From assembly GCA_964582225.1 (NCBI GenBank), contig CAZORA010000010.1, forward strand, positions 1 to 64,000: a DNA stretch of 64,000 bases, in the 5' to 3' direction. This DNA comes from Dokdonella_A sp964582225 (GTDB lineage Bacteria; Pseudomonadota; Gammaproteobacteria; Xanthomonadales; Rhodanobacteraceae). The notes beneath the pieces are model-generated. The model ran no database searches. It saw only the letters and a program-made list of their open reading frames with translations, and had not been told where the DNA came from. The translations under genes and the position numbers were made by a program. Each line of letters begins with the position of its first letter. The first letter of the stretch is position 1. Of this stretch, positions 25,799 through 33,110 are shown one piece after another.

Positions 25799-26401
25799 AT
25801 GCGCCTGCTGCCTTCGTCGCTAGCCCTCGCCGCGGCCCTGTTGCTGCCTGCAGCCTGCGTCACGATCAACGTCTACTTCCCGGAAGCGGCAGCCGAGCAG
25901 GCGGCCGGGCGCTTCGTCGACAAGGTGCTGGGGGCCGAGAAGCCCGCCACGGCTCCTGCGGAGGAGGGGGCCGAGGCGCAGCCCGGCGGCAGCCCGGGCG
26001 CCATGCTGCTCGACTTCCTGGTCAGCAGCGCACATGCCCAGGGGCAGGCCAACATCAACGTCCAGACGCCGCAGATTCAGGCGATCCAGACTCGCATGCA
26101 GCAGCGCTTCGGCGCGACGCTGGCCGCTTACTTCGATAGCGGCGCGATCGGTTTCACCAGCGATGGCCTGATCGCGGTACGCGACGCGACCGCGGTACCG
26201 CTCGCGCGGCGCGCGGCGGTCAACGCGGTGGTCGCCGACGAAAACCGCGATCGCGAGGCCGTCTACCGCGAAATCGCGGTGGCCAACGGTCACCCGGAGT
26301 GGGAAGCGCAGATCCGCGCGGCCTTTGCCAAGCAGTGGATCGAGCGTGCCCACGCCGGCTGGTACTACCAGGACGCCAGCGGCGCCTGGCACAGGAAGTA
26401 G
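25799..26401 (+). CDS. ydbL: YnbE-like lipoprotein fused to YdbL (DUF1318)
   Basis: The 200-residue protein begins with a lipoprotein-like signal (LLLPAAC, Cys19), then VTINVYFPEAAAEQAA, a YnbE-type segment. A Pro/Glu/Gly-rich linker follows (about 45-75). After that comes AMLLDFLVSSAHAQ, which looks like a leftover signal peptide with an AxA site, and a complete DUF1318/YdbL domain (about 85-200) ending GWYYQDASGAWHRK. In E. coli ynbE and ydbL are separate genes after ydbH; here they appear as one polypeptide. The lipobox has Pro at -3, so lipidation is likely but not certain. I chose the ATG at 25799 over 25727 because it gives the signal peptide. Confidence 0.85.
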   Translation: MRLLPSSLALAAALLLPAACVTINVYFPEAAAEQAAGRFVDKVLGAEKPATAPAEEGAEAQPGGSPGAMLLDFLVSSAHAQGQANINVQTPQIQAIQTRMQQRFGATLAAYFDSGAIGFTSDGLIAVRDATAVPLARRAAVNAVVADENRDREAVYREIAVANGHPEWEAQIRAAFAKQWIERAHAGWYYQDASGAWHRK

Positions 26402-26487
26402 CGCTCCTCGACAGCGCGACAGTCCGGGCTCGCGGCCGCGCCGCGCCGGTGCCGCTTTCTTTGCCACGCTCTCATCCCCGGTTCTCG

Positions 26488-27804
26488 ATGAATTCCCGCC
26501 AGCGCCCGCCCCGGATTCACGAAGTCGACGTCGTCGACCTCTCGCACGACGGCCGCGGCGTCGCCCGCATCGACGGCAAGACCGTCTTCGTCGGCGGCGT
26601 GCTGCCCGGCGAGCGCGCCCGCATCCGGGTGCTTCGGCGCACCCGCAGCTTCGACGAGGCGCGGCTGGAAGAGCTGCTCACGCGATCCCCGCAGCGGATC
26701 GAGCCACGCTGTCCGCATTTCGGCACCTGCGGCGGCTGCAGCCTGCAGCATCTGCCGGCCGCGGCGCAGATCGAGGCCAAGCAGCGGGTGCTGGAAGAAA
26801 ACCTGCAGCGGATCGGCAAGCTGGCGCCAGCGCGGTGGCTGGAGCCGCTGCGCGACGCCGACTGGGGCTATCGGCGCAAGGCGCGGCTGTCGGTCAAGTG
26901 GGTGGAAAAGAAGGACAAGGCGCTGGTCGGCTTTCGCGAGGTCGACCCGCGCTTCGTCGCCGATCTCTCGGTCTGCCACACCCTGATTCCCGCGGTCGGC
27001 GAGCGGATCGCCGAACTCTCGACGCTGGTCGGCTCGCTCGAGGCGCGGCGCGAGATCGCGCAGATCGAAGTTGCCGCGGGCGACGACGTCACGGCGCTGG
27101 TGTTTCGCCACCTGCAGCCGCTTTCCGCCGCCGATCGCGCCGCGCTGGTGGCCTTTGGTCGGGCCCACGACCTGGCGATCCTGCTGCAGCCGGGCGGCCC
27201 CGAGAGCGTGGTGCCGCTGTGGCCGGAACGCGTCGAGCTCAGCTTCCGCATCCCGCAGTTCGACCTCGAGCTCGGCTTTGCGCCGCTCGACTTCATCCAG
27301 GTCAACGCGGGCATGAATCTGAAGATGATCCAGCGCGCGCTCGAGCTACTGGAGCCCAGCTCCGGGGAGCGCGTGCTCGATCTGTTCTGCGGCCTCGGCA
27401 ACTTCACCCTGCCGATCACGCGGCTCGCCGGACGGGTGGTCGGGGTCGAGGGCGAAGCGGCGATGGTCGAGCGCGCGCGCGCCAACGCGCGGCGCAACGG
27501 CATCGACAACGCCGAGTTCCACGCCGCCGACCTGGCCGCGGACCAGCGCGGGGCGGCGTTCGCCCGCGCCGGCTTCGACCAGCTGCTGCTCGATCCGCCG
27601 CGATCGGGCGCGGCGGCGGTGCTCGACTGGCTACCCGCTACCGGTGCGCGGCGCGTCGTCTATGTCTCCTGCCATCCGGGCTCGCTGGCGCGCGACGCCG
27701 GCGCGCTGGTTCACCAGCACGGCTTCGAGCTGGTCGCGGCCGGGGTGATGGACATGTTCCCGCACACCGCGCACGTCGAGTCGATCGCGCTGTTTTGCCG
27801 CTGA
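26488..27804 (+). CDS. rlmD: 23S rRNA (uracil-1939-C5)-methyltransferase
   Basis: RlmD methylates U1939 of 23S rRNA using S-adenosylmethionine. An N-terminal TRAM domain (about 10-65) is followed by the iron-sulfur cysteines C75, C81, C84 (CPHFGTCGGC) and C163. The methyltransferase domain has LDLFCGLGNFTLPI, the LLDPPRSGA motif, the catalytic Cys395 in YVSCHPGSL and Glu431 in TAHVES. The 438-residue length matches E. coli RlmD (433). I chose the ATG at 26488 because TRAM homology begins within about 10 residues. It lies 86 bases after ydbL. Confidence 0.95.
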   Translation: MNSRQRPPRIHEVDVVDLSHDGRGVARIDGKTVFVGGVLPGERARIRVLRRTRSFDEARLEELLTRSPQRIEPRCPHFGTCGGCSLQHLPAAAQIEAKQRVLEENLQRIGKLAPARWLEPLRDADWGYRRKARLSVKWVEKKDKALVGFREVDPRFVADLSVCHTLIPAVGERIAELSTLVGSLEARREIAQIEVAAGDDVTALVFRHLQPLSAADRAALVAFGRAHDLAILLQPGGPESVVPLWPERVELSFRIPQFDLELGFAPLDFIQVNAGMNLKMIQRALELLEPSSGERVLDLFCGLGNFTLPITRLAGRVVGVEGEAAMVERARANARRNGIDNAEFHAADLAADQRGAAFARAGFDQLLLDPPRSGAAAVLDWLPATGARRVVYVSCHPGSLARDAGALVHQHGFELVAAGVMDMFPHTAHVESIALFCR

Positions 27805-27862
27805 GCGGCGCGCTCGAAGCGGCTATGCTGCGGGCTCGCCCGCGGCCTCGGGATCACTCGTC

Positions 27863-28363
27863 ATGGCTCTCGAAATCGAACGCAAGTTCCTCGTCCTCGG
27901 CGACTCCTGGCGCAGCGCGGTGCATCGCACCGAAAGCATGCAGCAGGGCTATCTGGCCGGGCCGCCGGCGGCGCGCTGTTCGGTGCGCGTGCGCCTGGTC
28001 GGCGAAGCCGCCTGGCTCAACATCAAGTCGCTCGCCAGCGGCATCGTGCGCGACGAGTTCGAGTACTCGATTCCCGCCGCCGACGCGCGCCGCATGCTGG
28101 CCGATCTGGCCGGCGGCGTGGTGCTGAAGCGGCGACACCACGTCGACGTCGGCGAACATCGCTTCGAGATCGACGAGTTCGAAGGCGACAACACGGGCCT
28201 GGTGGTGGCCGAGATCGAGCTCGACCACGAAGCCGCCAGCGTGCCGCGGCCGCGCTGGCTCGGCGCCGAGGTGAGCGCGCTCGAGCGCTACTACAACTTC
28301 AACCTCGCCTGGCGCCCCTGGGCGCGCTGGAGCGCGGACGAGCGGGCAGCGCGCGACGCCTGA
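27863..28363 (+). CDS. CYTH-domain protein (triphosphate tunnel metalloenzyme)
   Basis: The 166-residue protein is a single CYTH domain. It starts with the signature EIERKFLV (ExExK), followed by YLAGPPAARCSVRVRLVGEAAWLNIKS in part, and the late KRRHHV and FEIDEFEGDN motifs lining the tunnel. Family members hydrolyse inorganic triphosphate or thiamine triphosphate, and some are adenylate cyclases. For a stand-alone bacterial protein of this size, triphosphatase activity is the likelier assignment. It lies 58 bases after rlmD. Confidence 0.88.
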   Translation: MALEIERKFLVLGDSWRSAVHRTESMQQGYLAGPPAARCSVRVRLVGEAAWLNIKSLASGIVRDEFEYSIPAADARRMLADLAGGVVLKRRHHVDVGEHRFEIDEFEGDNTGLVVAEIELDHEAASVPRPRWLGAEVSALERYYNFNLAWRPWARWSADERAARDA

Positions 28364-28377
28364 TACCATCGCGCGCC

Positions 28378-29394
28378 ATGCTGATCATCGGAATCGCCGG
28401 CAAGACCCTCGACGAGGACGACCGCGTGCGCCTGCGCCATCCGCAGGTGAGCGGGGTGATCCTGTTCACGCGCAACTACCGCGACTGCGCGCAGCTGGCG
28501 GCGCTGGTCGACGCCATTCGCGACGCCTGCGAGCGGCCCCTGCTGGTCTGCGTCGACCAGGAAGGTGGGCCGGTGCAGCGTTTCCGCGAGGGCTTCACGC
28601 GGCTGCCGGCGCTGGCGCGCCTCGGTGCTCTTTACGTCCGCGCGCCGCAGAGCGCGGTCTCACTGGCGGAAGAGCACGCCTGGCTGATGGCCAGCGAGCT
28701 GCGCGCGGTGGGGGTGGACATGAGCTTCGCGCCGGTCGCCGACCTGCGTCGCGGCAACCGGGCGATCGGCGAGCGTGCCTTTTCCGCCGATCCGAGGGCG
28801 ACTTCGGAGCTGGTGCAGGCCTATCTGCGCGGCATGCGGCTGGCCGGCATGTCAGCCACGCTCAAACACTTTCCCGGCCACGGTTCGGTGCTCGAGGACA
28901 CCCACGTCGACGCCGCCAGCGACCCGCGCTCGCTGGACGAACTGCGCCAGTGCGACCTCGTTCCCTTCGTCGAAGGCATCGAGGCTGGCGCCGACGCGGT
29001 CATGATGGCGCATGTGGTCTACCCGCAGGTCGACGCCCTGCCGGCCGGCTATTCCCGCGTCTGGATCGAGAACGTCCTGCGTGGCGAGCTCGGCTTCGGC
29101 GGCCTGGTGATCGGCGACGACATCGGCATGGCGGCGGCGGCCGGGATCGGCGGCATCGAGACGCGAATCGATGCCCATCTCGCGGCCGGCTGCGACCTGC
29201 TGCTGGCCTGCGGCCCGGAGCTGGTCGACGCCGCGATTGCCGCCTGCGCCGGACGCAGGCCCTGCGATGCGGAGCGCATCGTGCGCCTGCAGGGGACGGT
29301 GGCGCCGAGCTGGGACGCGCTGGTCTGCAATCCGCAGCGCGATGAATTCGTGGCCCGCGTGCGGGCGCTGGACGAGCCGGGAATGCCCTCATGA
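28378..29394 (+). CDS. nagZ: Beta-N-acetylhexosaminidase of cell-wall recycling
   Basis: NagZ (GH3) releases GlcNAc from anhydromuropeptides in the cytoplasm, a step that also controls AmpC-type beta-lactamase induction. The motif KHFPGHG is at 163-169 and the acid/base dyad is in DTHVD (D174, H176). The nucleophile Asp is in VIGDDIG (D247 or D248). CVDQEGGPVQRF is the conserved entry motif. The 338-residue length is normal. The stop codon overlaps the hpt start (ATGA), the first of two coupled junctions in this operon. Confidence 0.95.
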   Translation: MLIIGIAGKTLDEDDRVRLRHPQVSGVILFTRNYRDCAQLAALVDAIRDACERPLLVCVDQEGGPVQRFREGFTRLPALARLGALYVRAPQSAVSLAEEHAWLMASELRAVGVDMSFAPVADLRRGNRAIGERAFSADPRATSELVQAYLRGMRLAGMSATLKHFPGHGSVLEDTHVDAASDPRSLDELRQCDLVPFVEGIEAGADAVMMAHVVYPQVDALPAGYSRVWIENVLRGELGFGGLVIGDDIGMAAAAGIGGIETRIDAHLAAGCDLLLACGPELVDAAIAACAGRRPCDAERIVRLQGTVAPSWDALVCNPQRDEFVARVRALDEPGMPS

Positions 29395-29936
29395 ATCCGC
29401 AGCAGTTCGCCACCGTGCTCGCTGGCGCCGATCTGGTCCACGGGCGCGAGACGCTGGCAGGGGCCATCGAGCGCATCGGCGGCGAAATCGATCGTGCGCT
29501 GAACGGCGCGCCGGCGGTATTTCTGACCGTCATGCAGGGCGGGGTGATCTTCGCCGGCCAGCTGGCGACGGAAATCAGCGCGCCGCTCGAGTTCGACTAC
29601 GTGCACGTCACCCGCTTCCACGGCGGTCTGGCGGGCGGGCGGCTGCAGTGGATTCGCGCACCGGCGCTGGAGCTCGCCGGTGCCACCGTGCTGCTGGTCG
29701 ACGACATCCTCGACGAGGGAAACACGCTCAAGGAGATTCGCGACGAATGCCTGAGGCGCGGCGCCGCGAGGGTGATGGTCGCCGTGCTCTGCGAGAAGCG
29801 CCACAATCGACGGGTGGACGGCATCCACGCCGATTTCGTCGGCGTGGAAGTGCCGGATCGCTACGTGTTCGGCTACGGCCTCGACTATCGCGAATGCGGT
29901 CGCAACCTGCCCGGCATCTACGCGGTGGACGCATGA
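29391..29936 (+). CDS. hpt: Hypoxanthine-guanine phosphoribosyltransferase
   Basis: The enzyme salvages hypoxanthine and guanine to IMP and GMP using PRPP. The PRPP-binding loop VLLVDDILDEGNTL is intact, with FLTVMQGGVIFAGQL and VPDRYVFGYGLDY in the usual places. The length is 181 residues. It overlaps nagZ by ATGA and its own stop overlaps the next ATG in the same way. The neighbouring phosphorylase produces hypoxanthine, so the coupling makes metabolic sense. Confidence 0.94.
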   Translation: MNPQQFATVLAGADLVHGRETLAGAIERIGGEIDRALNGAPAVFLTVMQGGVIFAGQLATEISAPLEFDYVHVTRFHGGLAGGRLQWIRAPALELAGATVLLVDDILDEGNTLKEIRDECLRRGAARVMVAVLCEKRHNRRVDGIHADFVGVEVPDRYVFGYGLDYRECGRNLPGIYAVDA

Positions 29937-30697
29937 GTGCGGGCAGCGCCCTGGCGGTGATCGGCGGCACCGGCCTGTACGCGCTGCCCGGCCTGGACGG
30001 ACTCGAGCGCCTGTCGGCGCATACTCCGTACGGCGCGCCTTCAGGTGCCGTGGTCGCTGGCCGGCTCGGCGAGCAGTGCGTACTGTTCCTCGCCCGCCAC
30101 GGCGAGGATCACTCCATTCCTCCGCACCGGGTCAACTACCGCGCCAACCTCTGGGCGCTGCGCGAGGCGGGCGCGCAGCGGGTGGTGGCGGTGAACGCGG
30201 TGGGCGGCATTCGCGAGGATCTGCAGGCCGGCGTGATCGCGCTGCCCGAGCAGATCATCGACTACACCTGGGGACGCGCCTCGAGCTTTTGGGACGAAGC
30301 GGGTGGCGAAGCCCTGCACGTCGACTTCAGCGAGCCCTATACGGCCGACCTGCGCGATGCGCTGCGGACGGCTTCGCGGGCTGCGGGGGTCGAGCTGCGC
30401 GAGGGAGGCTGCTACGCCGCGACCCAGGGGCCCCGCCTAGAGTCGCGCGCCGAAATTCGCCGCCTGCGCCGCGACGGCTGCGATCTGGTCGGCATGACCG
30501 GCATGCCCGAGGCGGGACTCGCGCGTGAGCTCGGGCTCGACTACGCCTGCCTCGCGCTGGTGGCGAACCGCGCCGCCGGCTGCGGCGCGGAGAGCGAGAT
30601 CAGCGTCGACGAAATCCACGTCCGGCTGGCCGAAATGACGGAACGCGTGCTGCGCCTGCTGGCGGCATTGTGCCGATCGATGGCTCGATCGCAGTGA
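29933..30697 (+). CDS. S-methyl-5'-thioinosine phosphorylase (MTA phosphorylase family)
   Basis: The 254-residue protein belongs to purine phosphorylase class 2 (MTAP/MTIP). It has IGGTGLYALPGL at the start, the phosphate and ribose contacts FLARHGEDHSIPPHRVNYRAN (in part), DYTWGRASSFW, ATQGPRLESRAEIR and GMTGMPEAGLARELGL. In Pseudomonas the same gene position after nagZ encodes a methylthioinosine phosphorylase giving hypoxanthine; here it is coupled to hpt, which would use that hypoxanthine. The ATG at 29933 lies inside the hpt stop. MTA phosphorylase activity cannot be excluded from sequence. Confidence 0.9.
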   Translation: MSAGSALAVIGGTGLYALPGLDGLERLSAHTPYGAPSGAVVAGRLGEQCVLFLARHGEDHSIPPHRVNYRANLWALREAGAQRVVAVNAVGGIREDLQAGVIALPEQIIDYTWGRASSFWDEAGGEALHVDFSEPYTADLRDALRTASRAAGVELREGGCYAATQGPRLESRAEIRRLRRDGCDLVGMTGMPEAGLARELGLDYACLALVANRAAGCGAESEISVDEIHVRLAEMTERVLRLLAALCRSMARSQ

Positions 30698-30750
30698 ACT
30701 GTGATCGAATACACCCCCGGGTATGACTTTCGGCCGTTGTGAATGAACGC

Positions 30751-30781
30751 TTGATTTGCGCAGGTACCGGCTTGTTATACT
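30751..30781 (+). promoter_or_regulatory. Extended -10 promoter of the cold-shock gene
   Basis: TTGATT (30751-30756) and TGTTATACT (30773-30781, extended -10 with TATACT at 30776-30781) precede a leader of about 60 nt, a usual arrangement for csp genes whose long leader influences translation. Confidence 0.7.
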
Positions 30782-30849
30782 GAGTCCGCGCGATCCCGTG
30801 GGCAAGTGCGGCAGTTCGCGCACAGGTTCATTCACGAGGGGCTTCATCG

Positions 30850-31056
30850 ATGTTTTTCGGTACCGTCAAGTGGTTCAACGACGCTAAGGGATTCGGCTTC
30901 ATCGCTCCGGAGGAGGGCGGCGATGACGTGTTCGTGCATTACTCCGCGATCAATTCGCAAGGGTTTCGCAGCCTGCAGCAGGGACAGCGGGTGAGCTTCG
31001 AGATCGTGCAGGGGCCCAAGGGCTCCCAGGCCGCCGGCGTGCAGGCCGTCGAATAG
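30850..31056 (+). CDS. CspA-family cold-shock protein
   Basis: The 68-residue product is a single cold-shock OB fold that binds single-stranded RNA and DNA. RNP1 is KGFGFI and RNP2 is VFVHY, with the usual GTVKWFND start and GPKGSQAAGV end. It has its own promoter, a leader of about 60 nt and a strong terminator, so it is monocistronic. The paralogue type (cold-induced or constitutive) cannot be told. Confidence 0.96.
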   Translation: MFFGTVKWFNDAKGFGFIAPEEGGDDVFVHYSAINSQGFRSLQQGQRVSFEIVQGPKGSQAAGVQAVE

Positions 31057-31078
31057 GCGTCGGACGAAGGACTTCAAG

Positions 31079-31104
31079 AGCCCCGCGCTGGCGGGGCTTT
31101 TTTT
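31079..31104 (+). terminator. Rho-independent terminator after the cold-shock gene
   Basis: AGCCCCGC (31079-31086) pairs with GCGGGGCT (31091-31098) around GCTG. A run of seven T follows. Confidence 0.9.
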
Positions 31105-31118
31105 GTGCGCCCGAGGCT

Positions 31119-31556
31119 TCAGTTCACGCGATAGAAACTGTGCGCGCCGATGGTGGCCAAGGGCGGACCCTTGACCCAGTACGGGGTGACGATGTCGGTG
31201 GCGAAGAAGGAATCGGCGTGCGGCACGACCGGATTGCGCTCGCTGCGCGGGTGCGACCACATCTCGAGCGTACTGGCGGCGACGAGCCAGGCGCGCTTCC
31301 AGGCCTGCGGGTTTTTCAGCTCCCGGTCGGGGCTGCCGGTGCCGGTAGCGAACTGCCACGGTGCCTGCACCACGTCACAGACGCTGTTGCCCCAGCGACC
31401 GCTGTCACGGCGTCGCAGGGCGACTTCGGCGACCGCGCGCTGGCCCGCGACGGGCTCGCTGCGCGCCTCGAGGTAGACTGTCGTCGCCAGACAGATGTGG
31501 TCAGCGATCGGCTGCGGCGAGATCGAAGCGAGCCAAAGCACAAAAGCGAGTTTCAT
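31119..31556 (-). CDS. SleB-type cell-wall hydrolase (Hydrolase_2)
   Basis: The 145-residue protein has a short hydrophobic N-terminus and the Hydrolase_2 fold, with the catalytic-type Glu in TTVYLEARSEP, then AVAEVALRR, DVVQAPWQFA and a C-terminal THIVTPYW-like segment (DIVTPYWV) and GAHSFYR. Relatives include the SleB spore lytic enzyme and CwlJ; in Gram-negatives these are presumed peptidoglycan hydrolases (lytic transglycosylase type). It lies alone, convergent with the cold-shock gene. Confidence 0.85.
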   Translation of the reverse strand: MKLAFVLWLASISPQPIADHICLATTVYLEARSEPVAGQRAVAEVALRRRDSGRWGNSVCDVVQAPWQFATGTGSPDRELKNPQAWKRAWLVAASTLEMWSHPRSERNPVVPHADSFFATDIVTPYWVKGPPLATIGAHSFYRVN

Positions 31557-31937
31557 CCGGTACCTCGTTTTTGGTGTCCGCGCGCGGGCTTGGTTCGCGG
31601 CGCATTGAGTTCCGCAAACCCGGCAGGGCGATCAAGCCCCGCCACATCCCACCCCGTGGACGTGGTATTGCAATTCGTACGCGGCGCACGCCCGTCGCGG
31701 GCCTGCTGCGCCAGCGCCGATCGGTGTTGCCTGCCACCCCGGCAGTCACCCCGGTCTGCATGAGCGCGACGCGGCGTGCCGCGTCGAGTCGAACTCGCGC
31801 GTGCCTGACGTCGCGAATTCCCTGTGTCCTTGCCGGCTGCGGAATTTCTGTCAGCCGACCGCCGCGCAGGCTAACGGAACGAAGCGTCCCTGTCTGTCCT
31901 CTGGCGATGCGCTGTTCAGCCAGCGCTAAGGCCTTGT
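31557..31937. other. Gene-free region of about 380 bases
   Basis: It lies between the SleB-like gene start and the ygfZ stop, both on the minus strand. No convincing frame, RNA gene or repeat is seen. It probably carries the promoter of the hydrolase. Confidence 0.5.
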
Positions 31938-32813
31938 TTAGGCGTCCAAATCAGGATTCTGCACGATCTCGGGCGGAGTCAGAAAGCGCTCGAGCGGGTG
32001 CACCGCGGCGCCTTGCGCGGTGCGCAGGCCGGCAGCGACGGGATCGGGCCCGATCAGGGCGAGGCCTTCCGCACGCCGCCCGTCGACCGCTGCGGCATAC
32101 AGGATGCGGCCGGCCGAGCGGCCGGGCGAGTCATGCAGCGGCGCGCCGGGCGAGGGGAGCGTGTCGTCCAGCGCAACGTGCCACAGCTGACGCTTGTTGC
32201 CGCCGCGGAAGTGAAGGCGGGCAACGATTTCCTGACCTGGATAGCAGCCCTTGGCGTAGTCGATCGCGCCAAGCCGATCGAGGCCGAGCGCGACGGCCAT
32301 GAACTCGCCGCCCAGCTCGGGGGCGAGCAACGGCAGGCCGTTGCGGATGGCGGCAAGACGCCACGAATTCAGCGCCGCAGGGTCGAAGTCGACGCTGGCG
32401 CCGGGGCTCGGGCCGAGCAGGCCCGGCCCGGCGGGCAGCTTCAGCAGCCAGCCGGGTCCGGCGGCACGGAGCTCGTTGGGCGCCGGCATGCTGCCTGCCG
32501 GATCGCTGCCCTGCTGCAGCGCCCAGCCGGCGGGCCGGTCCAGCTCTACCCTGGCGCGCAGGATGAAGCGCGCCAGGTCCCGCCGCATCGCCTCGGCGCC
32601 GCCCAGCGGCAGCCACAGGAGCCAGCGTGCGGGCTGCGGATGCAGCAGCGCAAAAAAATAGCGTACCCGGCCGCGCGCATCGAGCCATGCGCTCCACTGC
32701 CAGCGCCCCGGCGCGAGTGCGGCGACGTTGCTGCAGAGCTGCCCCTGCAGAAACGTCGCGGCGTCGTCCCCGGTCACGGCGAGGATTTCGACCGAGCAGA
32801 GCGGTGTGAACAT
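31938..32813 (-). CDS. ygfZ: tRNA-modifying / Fe-S maintenance protein YgfZ
   Basis: YgfZ is a folate-binding protein of the glycine-cleavage T-protein fold that supports iron-sulfur enzymes and tRNA thiolation. The defining motif KGCYPGQE is present (KGCYPGQEIVARLHFRG, in part), with FLQGQLCSNV near the start. The length is 291 residues, slightly under E. coli YgfZ (326). The ATG at 32813 directly precedes the conserved region; open sequence continues upstream but only as the antisense of sdhA. It is divergent from sdhA, as in related bacteria. Confidence 0.92.
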   Translation of the reverse strand: MFTPLCSVEILAVTGDDAATFLQGQLCSNVAALAPGRWQWSAWLDARGRVRYFFALLHPQPARWLLWLPLGGAEAMRRDLARFILRARVELDRPAGWALQQGSDPAGSMPAPNELRAAGPGWLLKLPAGPGLLGPSPGASVDFDPAALNSWRLAAIRNGLPLLAPELGGEFMAVALGLDRLGAIDYAKGCYPGQEIVARLHFRGGNKRQLWHVALDDTLPSPGAPLHDSPGRSAGRILYAAAVDGRRAEGLALIGPDPVAAGLRTAQGAAVHPLERFLTPPEIVQNPDLDA

Positions 32814-33110
32814 GGTGCTGCGCGACTGCGGCTGCGGGGCCGACCAGTGTCGGACCTGAGGGAGTGAGCGGCAAGAGCCCGAATCCTGCGATTTGTCCCG
32901 TGCCCTGTGCAGGGGTACCCTGCTGGGGCTGGCCGAGTGCACGGCGAACCGGCTCGCGTCGTCGCCCGACTTGCGGAATCCACCTCGATCCGGGCCGCCC
33001 ACCGCGCGGGACTCGACCGCGGGCTGGCGGTCAAGGACAATGAATGTTCGCGCGCGGCGCCTCGGCGCGCGCGGCACCGTTTTTTTGCACCGCATTGGGA
33101 AATTGCCTCG
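32814..33110. other. Divergent ygfZ-sdhA intergenic region
   Basis: These 297 bases are the place where sdhC and sdhD usually sit in relatives. No transmembrane-type frame or remnant of either is visible in any frame, and the space is smaller than one sdhC. It must hold the divergent promoters. Confidence 0.6.

Noticed and set aside
32814..33110. Possible remnants of sdhC or sdhD
   Set aside because: I checked this stretch by eye and found no run of hydrophobic codons or heme-ligand motif.
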